This document shows, piece after piece, positions 43,801-55,193 of a stretch of DNA of 64,000 nucleotides; the stretch's first letter is position 1, and each line of letters begins with the position of its first letter. Origin of the DNA: Holophagaceae bacterium (GTDB lineage Bacteria > Acidobacteriota > Holophagae > Holophagales > Holophagaceae). The stretch spans positions 1,054,001-1,118,000 of the forward strand of contig JADKJH010000001.1 of assembly GCA_016722505.1 (NCBI GenBank). Reading direction: 5' to 3'. The notes under the pieces are model-generated. The model had not been told where the DNA came from. It ran no database searches and was given only the letters and a program-made list of their open reading frames with translations. The position numbers and the translations under genes were made by a program.

Positions 43801-45105
43801 TCAGCGTTTGGTGTGGCGCTTTAGTTCTTTTGCCAGCGCATTAGCCTGAGTTGCATCCAGTGCTGTCAAGCGCTCCAGGGCTTGTTTCAAGCCGGGCTCA
43901 TCCCGAGCCTTATCACAGGCCCGGGCCAAATCGGCCCACCATTCAGCACGAAACGGACTGAGTCCAAGGGCCGTGCGGTAATACCGCACGGCCTCCGAAG
44001 GGCGGTTCAAACTCATTTGCACCTCGCCCAAATGCTCCCAGCCTTCGGCGCTGTCTGGTTGGAGATCAAGCCCGCGGATCAAGGCTTCAGAGGCTTCTCC
44101 TGCCCGCCAGATCTCCATGAGCAAAGCGCCAAGATTAAGCCAAGCCAATCCATAGCGTGGATTAAGGACCAGGGCTTGGCGATAGGCCGCTTCTGCCTCC
44201 TTGAAACGGTTCAGCAGTTGCAAACTGGCCCCTAGATTGTTCCATACCTTGGGTGAGTTTTCCCGAAGGACCAGGGATCGATTGTATGCCGAGATGCGCT
44301 CCTGTATGCGCGCCACGTCTTGGAAAGGCTCCAAAGAATTGGCATAAGCAAACCAAGCATCCGGGTCTTCCGGGGCGCTTTGCACCCAGACCCGCGCGAA
44401 GGCATCCCAGGCTGGCTGGTTGACTGGGTTGGATGCCAAAGTGTCTATGAAACCGGGCATCTGCAAATCCGTGGCCATAGATGTATTGACCGCCTTTGCC
44501 GCCGGGTCATCCATCAGATCGTGGATCCATCGCACTGGGACCGAGAAATGGATAGCAGCACTGCTGGCAAAGATGAAGGTGGTCAAGCCAAGCAATCCGC
44601 CATTCGCATCGAAAAGCCCGCCACCACTGGATCCGGGAAATGTGATGGCATCGGATTGCAACACCTCGGCACCAAGATAGGCCCAGAGGCCCGTGATCTT
44701 CCCCGCGGAAATTCTGGGGCCCTGTCCCGACGGAAATCCGATGGTGGTGATGGGTTGTCCCACGATGGGATCGGCTGTGGCAATAAGTGCCGCCGAAAGC
44801 GGAAGACCGGGCACCACCAGAATGCTCAGATCCCGATGCAGATCATCTTTGCGGGACAGTACCAACCAGGTCCGTGAGCCTGAGGAAACACTTATACTGA
44901 TGGCCCCCGCGGTCACGTGGGCATTGGTGGCCACCAGACCCGCGCCCACCACCACACCGCTACCCTGCCGGAGGCTTCCATAACCTTGGTCGGCGACGAC
45001 CTTCACCACACTCTGTGCCGGAAATGGCGTCTCCTGGCTATGCCCTGCTGTCACCCAGCAGGTGAGGATAACGAAGAATAAGTGATTGCTAAATCGTTGC
45101 GTCAT
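43801..45105 (-). CDS. Secreted trypsin-like serine protease with TPR repeats
   Basis: 434 residues. The signal peptide is about 1-23 (ending GHSQ). A trypsin-like domain (30-215) has the triad His63 (TNAHV), Asp92 (HRDLSI) and Ser160 (FPGSSGGG). Then about six TPR units (225-425). This is HtrA-like in the protease part, but TPRs replace PDZ domains. It probably acts in the periplasm on client proteins held by the TPRs. That role is inference. The gene converges on recA. Confidence 0.85.
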   Translation of the reverse strand: MTQRFSNHLFFVILTCWVTAGHSQETPFPAQSVVKVVADQGYGSLRQGSGVVVGAGLVATNAHVTAGAISISVSSGSRTWLVLSRKDDLHRDLSILVVPGLPLSAALIATADPIVGQPITTIGFPSGQGPRISAGKITGLWAYLGAEVLQSDAITFPGSSGGGLFDANGGLLGLTTFIFASSAAIHFSVPVRWIHDLMDDPAAKAVNTSMATDLQMPGFIDTLASNPVNQPAWDAFARVWVQSAPEDPDAWFAYANSLEPFQDVARIQERISAYNRSLVLRENSPKVWNNLGASLQLLNRFKEAEAAYRQALVLNPRYGLAWLNLGALLMEIWRAGEASEALIRGLDLQPDSAEGWEHLGEVQMSLNRPSEAVRYYRTALGLSPFRAEWWADLARACDKARDEPGLKQALERLTALDATQANALAKELKRHTKR

Positions 45106-45174
45106 AACAATCTTGTTACATGGATGACGGGTCGGAGAAGAAGCCGGAATGAAGCGTCATATCCCTATTCTGTC

Positions 45175-46449
45175 TTACCCATCTTCTCCCTGAACGCCTA
45201 GTACGGCGCCCCGAAGATTGTTGGGCAAGGGTGCGGCGGCCTGGACTGTGTTTTGGGCAGCGCCGGGGGTGTTCAGGGCGTTGGCTGCAGCGGGCGTTGT
45301 CGGTCTCGGCGTGCCCTTCCCAGCCTGTTGTTGACCCATGGCCTTCATCTGCTCAGCCGTTGCGAAGACTTCGAGGCGCTCTAGCTGCTCAGTCGTTGGA
45401 AATCCATCGAATCGGCTTCGGCGTGGGCCCCAGATCGTGATGACCGTGCCACGAAGCTCATGGATTCGAGGCAAGGTCGGGCGGAAATAGATGCCCAGCG
45501 GTTCGCCATCAGCCCTGATGAAAGCGATGAGATCTACTTCGGGCAAAGCGATGGGGCTGCCTTCAGACCATGTCGCATAGGTCAGGGTCCTCCCCTGGCT
45601 GTTGCGCAGTGTGCCCAAGGGCATGGGCCTCGCCATGCCTTCCACAGCTGGATCAAGATCGTGGTCCTGGGCGCGCAAGGCCTGCAAAAGATCTAGCTGA
45701 CGCAACTCTCTTTGGGGTTGGGCGATGGGATGAGGGTCCTGCATATTGGCCGGCACTAGCTTTTTTTCCACCTGGGTCATGAGCGTCGCCAGCAACACCC
45801 GATCAGTGGCGCCAATGATCTGCGTGGCGGCTTCCAAGAGCTTCGGCAGCAGGATCTGCGGGGCCACCAACAAGGTGTCCTGGTTTGGAACAGCCAGGAA
45901 ATGGTTCTGCCCTGGAAACAGGTGGTCCCAGAATTCCGGCAACAGCAACAGGGGCGCGGATCCCACAATTGGGTCATGGAAAGCGCTCTGATAAATTCCA
46001 CTGGGAAGACGCTCGAAATCAGCGCTTTTAGCCTTCTCCCGAAGGTTGTACAAGGCCTGATCCAGCACTTCTTCCATGTTCGTCTCGAACAGCACCGCCC
46101 AAGCCTTGGTGAGCCGGTGGTCACCTATGCGCACCCGGAGCGTCAGCCCTTCACAATAGGGCCGATGAAAGAACGCCTCGCGTTCACCCACCCAATGCGG
46201 CACCAATTCAGGCAGGACCTCGTATTGGGCGAATTTCCATGGTTCCGGCAAAGCGATGCCTGCATGGTGCAGCTCTGCCACGGCATCCAGATACGTCACA
46301 CGCTCCAGTGCGCTGAAATGTTCGAAATCCCGGATGAGCTCAGCCAGCCCCGGTAAATCTGAAGGGACCGAGCGCTCCGCCAACAAAGCACCCAGCTCAG
46401 GGCGAGGGGCTTCCTCGGTGTGTTTGAAGAACCTGGAAAACAAGGCCAT
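45175..46449 (-). CDS. Hypothetical soluble protein
   Basis: 424 residues, no signal peptide. The chain starts MALFSRFFKHTEEAPRPELG, like many proteins of stress or nucleotide enzymes, but no catalytic motif is seen. It has a mixed alpha/beta body to about residue 370, then an Ala/Gln/Thr-rich tail (AAANALNTPGAAQNTVQAAA). I do not recognise the family. It is divergent from moaA, 70 bases away. It is likely a real gene because the frame is long and codon use is normal. Confidence 0.65.
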   Translation of the reverse strand: MALFSRFFKHTEEAPRPELGALLAERSVPSDLPGLAELIRDFEHFSALERVTYLDAVAELHHAGIALPEPWKFAQYEVLPELVPHWVGEREAFFHRPYCEGLTLRVRIGDHRLTKAWAVLFETNMEEVLDQALYNLREKAKSADFERLPSGIYQSAFHDPIVGSAPLLLLPEFWDHLFPGQNHFLAVPNQDTLLVAPQILLPKLLEAATQIIGATDRVLLATLMTQVEKKLVPANMQDPHPIAQPQRELRQLDLLQALRAQDHDLDPAVEGMARPMPLGTLRNSQGRTLTYATWSEGSPIALPEVDLIAFIRADGEPLGIYFRPTLPRIHELRGTVITIWGPRRSRFDGFPTTEQLERLEVFATAEQMKAMGQQQAGKGTPRPTTPAAANALNTPGAAQNTVQAAAPLPNNLRGAVLGVQGEDG

Positions 46450-46519
46450 GGCAGCATCTCATCCGAATCTTCCATGGTTGCGCGAATGCTCGCTCCTGTC
46501 AGCGTCTATTCTGGAACCT

Positions 46520-47533
46520 ATGGCTCTTGTTCTCACTGACACCCTTTCCCGCCCTTTGCGGACTTTGCGCATCTCGGTGACGGATCGCTGCAACTTCCGT
46601 TGCCCCTACTGCATGCCCCGGGAAGTTTTTGCCTCGGATTACCCCTTCCTGGACCGCAGCGAGATCCTGCGGTACGAGGAGATTGAAAGGTTGGTGGCGA
46701 TCTTCGTGGCCCATGGCGTCCGCAAAGTTCGCCTTACAGGAGGCGAACCCTTGCTTCGGAGAGGCCTGCCTGACCTGGTGCGATGCCTGGCGCGAATTCC
46801 TGGCGTCGAGGATCTGGCGCTGACCACCAATGGCGCGTTGTTGGCGGATTTGGCCAAACCCTTGAAAGAAGCAGGCCTTCAACGGCTGACCGTGAGCCTC
46901 GACACATTGGATGCGCCAAAGTTCAAGGAATTAAGCGATTCGGAGGTTCCCCTGAACCGTGTGCTTTCGGGGCTCGAAGCCGCTCGTAGTGAAGGATTCG
47001 GCCCGATCAAGCTCAATTGCGTACTGCAGCGCGGCATCAACGACGATGAGATCGTGGCTCTCGCTAAGTTTGCGCGGCAGGGCGGGTACATCCTGCGCTT
47101 TATCGAGTTTATGGATGTGGGCACTCAGAATGGTTGGAAGCTGGATGCCGTGGTCCCTGCAGATGAAGTATTGGCCAAGGTCTCCGAAGTTTGGGAAATC
47201 GAACCCGTGCAAGAGCCCCTGGCTGGGCGAGTAGCGGATCGCTGGCGCTACAGGGACGGCTCCGGGGAATTCGGCGTCATCGCCTCTGTCACGAAAGCCT
47301 TCTGCGGGGGGTGTGACCGGGCTCGTCTCAGCGCGGAAGGGTCAGTCTATTCCTGCCTATTCGCAGGGTCAGGCGTGAACCTGAAGACGGCTCTCCGGAA
47401 TGGGTCCAGCGACTCGGATATCGGCGCCATCATTGCGAACACATGGAAACGGCGGGATGACCGCTACTCCGAGCTGCGCGGCGCCGAAACAACCCCCGCC
47501 CGGAAGGTCGAAATGTTCCATATCGGAGGCTGA
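46520..47533 (+). CDS. moaA: GTP 3',8-cyclase
   Basis: 337 residues from ATG 46520; the open frame extends upstream but is not family-like. Radical SAM motif CNFRCPYC (about 23-30), LTGGEPLLR, and the C-terminal second cluster CGGCDRARLS with a later Cys, then the conserved GG end (FHIGG). It converts GTP to the first intermediate of molybdopterin. MoaC, MoaD and MoaE are not here; a MoeB/ThiF-like gene lies at 60483. Confidence 0.92.
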   Translation: MALVLTDTLSRPLRTLRISVTDRCNFRCPYCMPREVFASDYPFLDRSEILRYEEIERLVAIFVAHGVRKVRLTGGEPLLRRGLPDLVRCLARIPGVEDLALTTNGALLADLAKPLKEAGLQRLTVSLDTLDAPKFKELSDSEVPLNRVLSGLEAARSEGFGPIKLNCVLQRGINDDEIVALAKFARQGGYILRFIEFMDVGTQNGWKLDAVVPADEVLAKVSEVWEIEPVQEPLAGRVADRWRYRDGSGEFGVIASVTKAFCGGCDRARLSAEGSVYSCLFAGSGVNLKTALRNGSSDSDIGAIIANTWKRRDDRYSELRGAETTPARKVEMFHIGG

Positions 47534-47558
47534 ACGGCTGAACCCGCCTGCTCCCGGC

Positions 47559-48056
47559 TTACATATTCAATTCCGCCCAGGCTCTTCCTGGAAAATCCGG
47601 GGTTTCCAGGTGGAACAGCCTGAGCATGAGAATCATCTGAGCGCGGTGGTGGGTTTCTTCCAGCAACATCAAGCGCAAGTAGTTCTCGGGCGTTGAGACG
47701 TTGCCGAACTCAGTCTGGAAGGGTTTCCCAAGATCTGCGGTATGCAGGTCCGCGAGCATGATCTGGCAGCGGCGGGTGTGGAGATCCCAGGCTTGCAGCA
47801 GATCAGCCGTGCCGCCTCCGTCACTCCAAGGCTCAGCGTCAAAGATGGCTTTAAGCGCTTCGGGATCCCGATTCGTGAGGGTACAGATGATGCTTTCACG
47901 GATGAGCGCGATGTGCGCGAGCTGCTCCCGCATGGTCTTGAGGTGAGGCACTGGATGCAGATCCCAAAGGCGGAATTCCACATCAGGCACCGCACGGATC
48001 ACCGCAGCCGTGTGTGCCGTGGCAACACCAAAGGGCCGCAACTCCATGCGGCTCAT
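47559..48056 (-). CDS. DinB-like four-helix protein
   Basis: 165 residues. The pattern HLKTMREQLAHIALIRESI, then LLQAWDLHTRRCQIML, then LEETHHRAQMILMLRLF matches DinB/DUF664 bundles, with possible metal-ligand His at three places (H48/H135-type positions). Many such proteins use thiol cofactors as transferases; the substrate is unknown. Its start overlaps the stop of the upstream gene by four bases. Confidence 0.75.
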   Translation of the reverse strand: MSRMELRPFGVATAHTAAVIRAVPDVEFRLWDLHPVPHLKTMREQLAHIALIRESIICTLTNRDPEALKAIFDAEPWSDGGGTADLLQAWDLHTRRCQIMLADLHTADLGKPFQTEFGNVSTPENYLRLMLLEETHHRAQMILMLRLFHLETPDFPGRAWAELNM

Positions 48057-48508
48057 CCCAATATTTCCTTCGCGGATTTAAGACAAGCGGCCCATACATC
48101 ATCTGAGGTCTCCTCCAGATAGAACTCGACGGCAAGGCCTGCCGCGTGGGCTTCTTCATGGCTAGACCAAGCGTCGAATAGAGCATCCAACTTGGTGGTG
48201 TCCATTTTATCCCGGCGGTATTTGTGGGACTTCCGGACCCTGTCGGGATCCGGCCCTCGCATACTCACGCCATGTTTAGGCGAGGCGTGGAAATAACAAA
48301 TCTGGCACCAGTGGTCCGAGATGAACTGGTTGAAGTGCAGGAATACGCCGTGGGTGGAATGGGTCAGATCCATAACCCGTTCCTTGCCTTTCCATGTTTC
48401 CACCCAGCGGGTCAACAGGATCTCCAGCCTCCGGCGATCCGCAGGATGGCGCAGAGAGGCACGGCCGGCGCTCAGGAAGTCTTGAAGGGCTGTGGTATTT
48501 GGGTCCAA
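48053..48508 (-). CDS. Hypothetical protein coupled to the DinB-like gene
   Basis: 151 residues, soluble, no signal peptide. Sequence is rich in His, Cys and Trp (HFNQFISDHWCQICYFHASP), perhaps a metal site, with helical ends. It overlaps the DinB-like gene by four bases. I do not recognise the family. Confidence 0.6.
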   Translation of the reverse strand: MDPNTTALQDFLSAGRASLRHPADRRRLEILLTRWVETWKGKERVMDLTHSTHGVFLHFNQFISDHWCQICYFHASPKHGVSMRGPDPDRVRKSHKYRRDKMDTTKLDALFDAWSSHEEAHAAGLAVEFYLEETSDDVWAACLKSAKEILG

Positions 48509-48540
48509 TGGAAGCTCCGGGCACCTACGCCGTTCTTAAT

Positions 48541-48605
48541 CCGGCATAAGGAGGCGCGACGCCCTGGCCAGAAAAGCTCTGGCCACTGCGGAACGGCTTC
48601 TAAGA
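48541..48605 (-). repeat. Hairpin repeat family A, divergent copy
   Basis: On the minus strand TGGCCAGAGCTTTTCTGGCCA carries the family core (CCAG.GCTTTTCTGG), and TTATGCCGG follows the arm as TTATGTCGG does in other copies. The outer arms are degenerate. It lies between two divergent genes. Confidence 0.7.
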
Positions 48606-48699
48606 ATGGCTCCGATGGATGAAACCGTCCACATCCAAGCCGTCCCCCCGAAGCACAGGCAGCTGGCTCTATACTTCTTCACATAACCGTCGTGAGCCC

Positions 48700-51233
48700 A
48701 TGCGTCTACCTTGGTATTCAAAATCGCCGCCTGCCATGCAGGAACATCCCGTTCTCGCTGGGCTGGCGATTCTCGTGTTCGGCCTCGGCTTCACAATCCT
48801 CATAAGTATGATGGGGCAGCGCCACGCCAAAGAGCGCATCCAGTCCCGCGTGGATCGGCAGGTTCAGCGCACCTATCTCTCCATGCAGGATCATCTTTTT
48901 ACATATGAAGGCCTTCTGCGCGGCGGACGTGGACTCTTCGAAGTGCGCACAAAAATCGCGGAGGACGAGTGGCGCCGTTTCGTGGAGGAACTGGATCTGC
49001 CCCACCGCTATCCCTCCGTCAAAGGCCTTGCCTATATCGAGCGGGTGCCTGGCGCAGAGGGTGAAAAATTTTTGATCCGGTACTCGGAGCCGGCGCTGCT
49101 CAATCCCCACGCCGCCGGATACGACATCGGACTGCACTTGGAACAGCGTGGCGCAGCGGTCCGGGCCATGGAATCAGGCATGAGCGCGATCACCGCGCCC
49201 ATTTATTTCAACGAGGCCGATCCCAACCGGCCGGCTTTCGGGCTGCTGCTGCCGGTCTACAAGCCGGGCACGATGGCCTTCACGCCCGGAGCCCGCAGGG
49301 CTGCGCATGTCGGCTGGATATCCGCGGCGATCTATCTGGACACCATGATGGACGAGGTCATGCGGGAGATGGACCCGGATTTCGGGACCCAGATCATCGG
49401 CGGCAACCACCCGTCGCGCGGCAGCATGGCGTACCAGCACAACATGGAATCCCTGAAAAACCACCGCAGCACGACACCATCGCGGCAACTGGATTTCAAA
49501 TGGGGAGATAGAGCTTGGGCAGGGCGGGTCATCCCCCTGCCCAGCTTTGATCAGACCGCCGACTATCGCTGGCCAGCCTGGGCCCTGCTCACAGGCACCA
49601 TCATCTCATTCCTCTTAGCCGGACTGGCCTGGTCCCTCATCTCCACCCGGGCGCGTGCCGTGGCCATGTCAAAGAGCATGACGCTCGCTTTGGAAGGCAC
49701 TCTACGCCGCCACGAGAGCCACGTGGAAAACACTCCCCTCGCGGTGATCGAATGGGACCCAGAGGGGAAAATCCGTACCTGGAATCCTTCGGCCTCTCGG
49801 ATTTTCGGATACACCGAAGCCGAGGCTCTGGCCCGGAGCGTTTCAGAATTGCTGGCTCTGCCTGAAGCGCTGGGGGCCCTGGAATCGAAGCTGGAAATGA
49901 TCGCAGGATCCAAGGCTGGCATCCACTGCACCCTGGACTGCCGTGGAAAAAACGGCCAAACGATCATTTGCGGGTGGCATAGCGCACCCCTCTTAGGGGA
50001 TGACAATGAATTCCTTGGCGCCACCACGCTCATCGAGGACCTGACTCAATCGAGGCAGCGCGAGGATGCGCTTCGGCAGGGACAAAAGCTCGAGAGCCTC
50101 GGACTGCTGGCGGGAGGCATCGCCCACGACTTCAATAACATTCTGACCGCGCTGCTGGGGAACCTCGACGCTGCGGTGGAAGTCATGGACGAGCGCTCAC
50201 CCGCCATGGAGCACCTGCTCAAAGCGATCACCAGCGCCGAAAGAGCTGGAGATCTGTCCACCCAGATCCTTGTCTACAGCGGAAAGGGCGCTTTCACCAC
50301 CAGGGAAGTGCTGTTGAACCAGGTGGTGGAGGAAATGACGGAGCTCCTGGAGGTTTCGCGGCCACCAGGCATCCACCTCCGCCTGCAACTCGCGCCGGAT
50401 CTCCCCTTCATCCAGGCCGACCCGATTCAAATACAACAAGTGGTGATGAACCTAGTCCTGAACGCCACCGAAGCCATTGAAGCCGTTAAATCAACAAACA
50501 CGCCCGAGGGCAGCATAACGCTCACCACATCTCATCGCGTATATTCCGACGTGGAACTGGAAACCGCCTTTTCAGGCCAGGAATTATTGCCTGGTCCTTA
50601 TGTTTCGTTGCGCGTAAAGGACAACGGATGCGGCATGGATGAGGGGACGCTCCCCGCATTTTCGATCCATTTTTCACCACCAAGGCCACAGGCCGCGGCC
50701 TCGGGCTTTCGACCCTGCAGGGCATTGTGAAAGCCCACCATGGCGGCTTGTGGGTGAACAGCAAACCCGGAGCGGGCACGACATTCAATCTCCTTTTTCC
50801 CGCCGCCGAGGCCATGCCAGGAATGCCACGAACGAGCCTGAGCGGTCATTACGAAAGCCAGGGCACAGTGCTGCTCGCGGACGACGAAGAAGCGATCCGC
50901 ACCATTACCGCGCTGGCCCTATCGAAAGCGGGTTTCGAAGTGCTGACCGCCGCCAACGGCTTAGAGGCCCTGGCGCAATTTGAATCCAACATCGAAATCA
51001 TACGGTGCGCATTGGTTGATGAGGCTATGCCCGGCCTGAGTGGTGGCGAATTGATGAAAGCTATGCGCGCGCTGAAACCTGAGCTTCCCATCGTGCTATG
51101 CAGCGGCTACCGCGAATCTGGAGCCACAGGCGCCGGTCCCGGCGATCCAAATTCCACCCCCGATGCTTTTTTGCAAAAACCCTATCGGACCGCGGATGCA
51201 GTGGAGCTGATCCGCAAAGTGATGGCAGGCGGA

Positions 51234-51245
<12 letters not shown>
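48700..51245 (+). pseudogene. Hybrid sensor histidine kinase with CHASE and PAS domains, frameshifted
   Basis: Start ATG 48700. The frame holds two transmembrane helices (about 15-35 and 290-320) with a CHASE sensor between them, a PAS domain, the H-box (GGIAHDFNNILTALLGNL), the N-box (NLVLNATEAIEA) and the start of the ATP lid (DNGCGMDEGTLP). At 50652-50655 only four C bases occur. The family-like sequence RIFDPFFTTKATGRGLGLST continues in the -1 frame from 50655, ending with a receiver domain (LLADDEEAIRT, phospho-Asp in ALVDEAMPG) at 51245. One missing C would restore the gene, so it is either damaged or a sequencing slip. Confidence 0.85.
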
Positions 51246-53060
<1,815 letters not shown>

Positions 53061-53089
53061 GGGGACTCCAAGGACCAAACAAGACCAGT

Positions 53090-53374
53090 TTACGGTTCAT
53101 CAGGCAATTGTGCCGAATGCCAGACCGCCACCACCCAGATACCTGTTTGAGTGACCAAATAGAAGAAGCGATACGGGGCAACGATGATTTCGCGATAGGG
53201 TAAATCTGGAAATTCGGGCAGAAAGCGTCCGGAATGCGGGAAGGTTGGCAGTCTCTTCAATACCTTCTCAGCCTTTTTTCGAAAGGCCTTCGCAGCTACT
53301 GGATTGTCTCTGTGGATATACGCCAAGGCAGCCAGAAACTGCTCACGCCCGAGTGGAGTGAAGAGCAGCTTCAT
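53090..53374 (-). CDS. RelE/ParE-family toxin
   Basis: 94 residues, basic. It has the ParE/RelE layout: REQFLAALAYIHRDNPVAAK, then FPHSGRFLPEFPDLPYREII, and YRFFYLV with VWHSAQ. Members act on gyrase (ParE) or mRNA (RelE); the sequence does not settle which. The antitoxin gene is two bases upstream in the same operon. It precedes thiC by 29 bases. Confidence 0.88.
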   Translation of the reverse strand: MKLLFTPLGREQFLAALAYIHRDNPVAAKAFRKKAEKVLKRLPTFPHSGRFLPEFPDLPYREIIVAPYRFFYLVTQTGIWVVAVWHSAQLPDEP

Positions 53375-53376
53375 GG

Positions 53377-53652
53377 TTATTCCTCTTTCAGCAACTCATC
53401 TGCTTCGGCCAGAACGGAGGCAAGGCTATAGCCATGGCCTTCCTTGATCTCTTTTTCACCCCTGGCGAGCAAATGCAAAATCTCCCGCTCATGCTGCGAA
53501 TGCTCATAGGCCTCTATGCCAACCAATACAGCAGCCGCGCGCCCTCTTTGTGTGATGACAATAGGCTGCTTGCTGGCATTCGCCCTTTTCAGGATGCTTG
53601 TAGCGTCCTGCCGCAGGTCGGTAACAGGAATGATATTGGGTATTTTGTTCAT
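53377..53652 (-). CDS. Phd/YefM-family antitoxin
   Basis: 91 residues from ATG 53652, with GGAGG eight bases upstream. It has the Phd/YefM start IPVTDLRQDATSILKRANAS, QPIVITQRGRAAAVLVGIEA, and a toxin-binding tail. It represses its own operon and neutralises the toxin. An ACACT-N7-AGTGT inverted repeat (53667-53683) just upstream is a candidate operator. Confidence 0.9.
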   Translation of the reverse strand: MNKIPNIIPVTDLRQDATSILKRANASKQPIVITQRGRAAAVLVGIEAYEHSQHEREILHLLARGEKEIKEGHGYSLASVLAEADELLKEE

Positions 53653-53666
53653 TAGGACCACCTCCA

Positions 53667-53683
53667 ACACTAGTACCAAGTGT
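53667..53683 (-). promoter_or_regulatory. Candidate operator of the toxin-antitoxin operon
   Basis: ACACT-AGTACCA-AGTGT inverted repeat, 15 bases upstream of the antitoxin start, at the place where Phd-type repressors bind. Prediction only. Confidence 0.4.
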
Positions 53684-53819
53684 AGTTCCTACGTAGCAAA
53701 AACGTCAATACTGCCTGTACCTATGCTGTCCTTCATCCCGACATTTGAGGCGGTAACGAACCTGCCCTGGCTTGGATGCACGTATAGGGGTAGCGTTAGA
53801 TTGGCGCTTTGGAGTATCC

Positions 53820-54149
53820 ATGCGAATTCTCAGGACAGCGGCGATCTCGATTCTGGTCTGCGAGATGGCCTTTGCCTTTCAGGTTCCCGAGGATCCCGTC
53901 CTGAAAGCCAGGACCCAGCGGGCCCAGGCTCAAGGTATTTCCGATGGCGACCTGCCCCCGGTGCCCAGGGCCATCGCTGAGCCCCCACCGCTTCCCGCCC
54001 CCGAAACGAACTACAAAGACACACGCAAGGGCAGGTCGGTGCGCGCCAGCCGTTCCTCCCGCGCAAAAAAGGGGCGCCGCACAACGAGTCGCGCCACCAA
54101 GAGCAGGGTCCACGCCTCCGTGACGCATCGAACCAAGAAGCATCGCTGA
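53820..54149 (+). CDS. Small secreted basic protein
   Basis: 109 residues from ATG 53820. A signal peptide is likely (RTAAISILVCEMAFAFQ). A Pro-rich middle is followed by a strongly Arg/Lys/Ser/Thr-rich C-terminus (SVRASRSSRAKKGRRTTSRA). No domain is known. It is 16 bases upstream of pfkA. Its basic tail recalls the Lys/Ala protein at 36361, but the two are not similar in sequence. Confidence 0.6.
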   Translation: MRILRTAAISILVCEMAFAFQVPEDPVLKARTQRAQAQGISDGDLPPVPRAIAEPPPLPAPETNYKDTRKGRSVRASRSSRAKKGRRTTSRATKSRVHASVTHRTKKHR

Positions 54150-54165
54150 TGAGCCAAGCCTGCTG

Positions 54166-55164
54166 ATGATGCGAATCGGACTTCTGACATCCGGCGGCGA
54201 CGCTCCAGGGATGAATGCCGCCATCCGTGCGGTGGTAAGGCAGGCCGATGCCCTTGATATCGAAGTCATCGGCATTCGCCAGGGCTTTCAGGGGTTGGTG
54301 AACCAGGACTGGGAGCTGCTGCCTTCACGGGCCTGCGCCAACATCCTGCAGCGGGGCGGCACCATCCTGCATACGGCCCGTTGCGAGCCGTTCCACGATC
54401 CCGCCGTGCGGGCGAAGGCTGCAGCGGGTTTGCGCGCTGCAGGCATCGAGGCCCTGGTCGTTATCGGCGGCGATGGTTCTTTCACTGGCGCGGAGCTGCT
54501 CAATCGCTTCGATGGAATCAAATGCGCGGGCATTCCCGGCACCATTGACAACGATTTGCCTGGCACCGAACGGACACTAGGGTTTGATACCGCGCTCAAC
54601 ACCGCGGTGGAGGCCATTGACCGAATCCGCGATACCGCGTCCAGCCACGAGCGTCTATTTCTGGTGGAGGTCATGGGGCGACGCAGCGGCATGCTGGCGG
54701 TGCATACGGCCATCGCCTGCGGGGCCGAGGCTGTGCTGTACCCCGAAAGCGAGGAGGACAATTACGAGGCCCTGGTCGAGCAGCTGAAGGCCCATTGGAG
54801 CCGAGGCAAGCTTAGCTCGATCGTGGTGGTGGCCGAGGGGGACCAATCCGCTGGTGCGTCCACCCTCATTGGCGGCGGGGCCGCCTTCAGCATCGGTGAG
54901 CGGTTGAAAAAAGAGCACAAACTAGATTTGCGCGTGGTGGTGTTGGGCCACATCCAGCGTGGCGGCAGCCCTTCGGCCATGGACCGCATCTGGGGCAGCC
55001 GTTGGGGCTGCGAAGCCGTGAACCGCCTCGCCGCCGGAGAAGACGCCTTTTATTTGGGCACCCATGCAGGACAAATGGTGGCGAGACCCCTTTCCTACGT
55101 GCTGGAATCCCGCCCTGAACCACCCAAGGAACTGAGCGGCCTGGTGCGCGTGCTCTCACGATGA
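54166..55164 (+). CDS. pfkA: ATP-dependent 6-phosphofructokinase
   Basis: 332 residues. GGDGS at 101-105, whose Gly at position 104 marks ATP (not PPi) use; PGTIDNDLPGT for the active site; MGRRSGMLA and IQRGGSPSAMDR for fructose-6-phosphate. It makes fructose-1,6-bisphosphate in glycolysis. ATG 54166 is followed directly by a second ATG. manC-type gene starts 29 bases later. Confidence 0.95.
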   Translation: MMRIGLLTSGGDAPGMNAAIRAVVRQADALDIEVIGIRQGFQGLVNQDWELLPSRACANILQRGGTILHTARCEPFHDPAVRAKAAAGLRAAGIEALVVIGGDGSFTGAELLNRFDGIKCAGIPGTIDNDLPGTERTLGFDTALNTAVEAIDRIRDTASSHERLFLVEVMGRRSGMLAVHTAIACGAEAVLYPESEEDNYEALVEQLKAHWSRGKLSSIVVVAEGDQSAGASTLIGGGAAFSIGERLKKEHKLDLRVVVLGHIQRGGSPSAMDRIWGSRWGCEAVNRLAAGEDAFYLGTHAGQMVARPLSYVLESRPEPPKELSGLVRVLSR

Positions 55165-55193
55165 AGCATTTATTCTGAGGACAATGCTCCACT

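Noticed and set aside
53061..53089. TPP riboswitch before thiC
   Set aside because: Only 29 bases separate thiC from the toxin gene, with no THI-box sequence; none is seen up to 53820 either.
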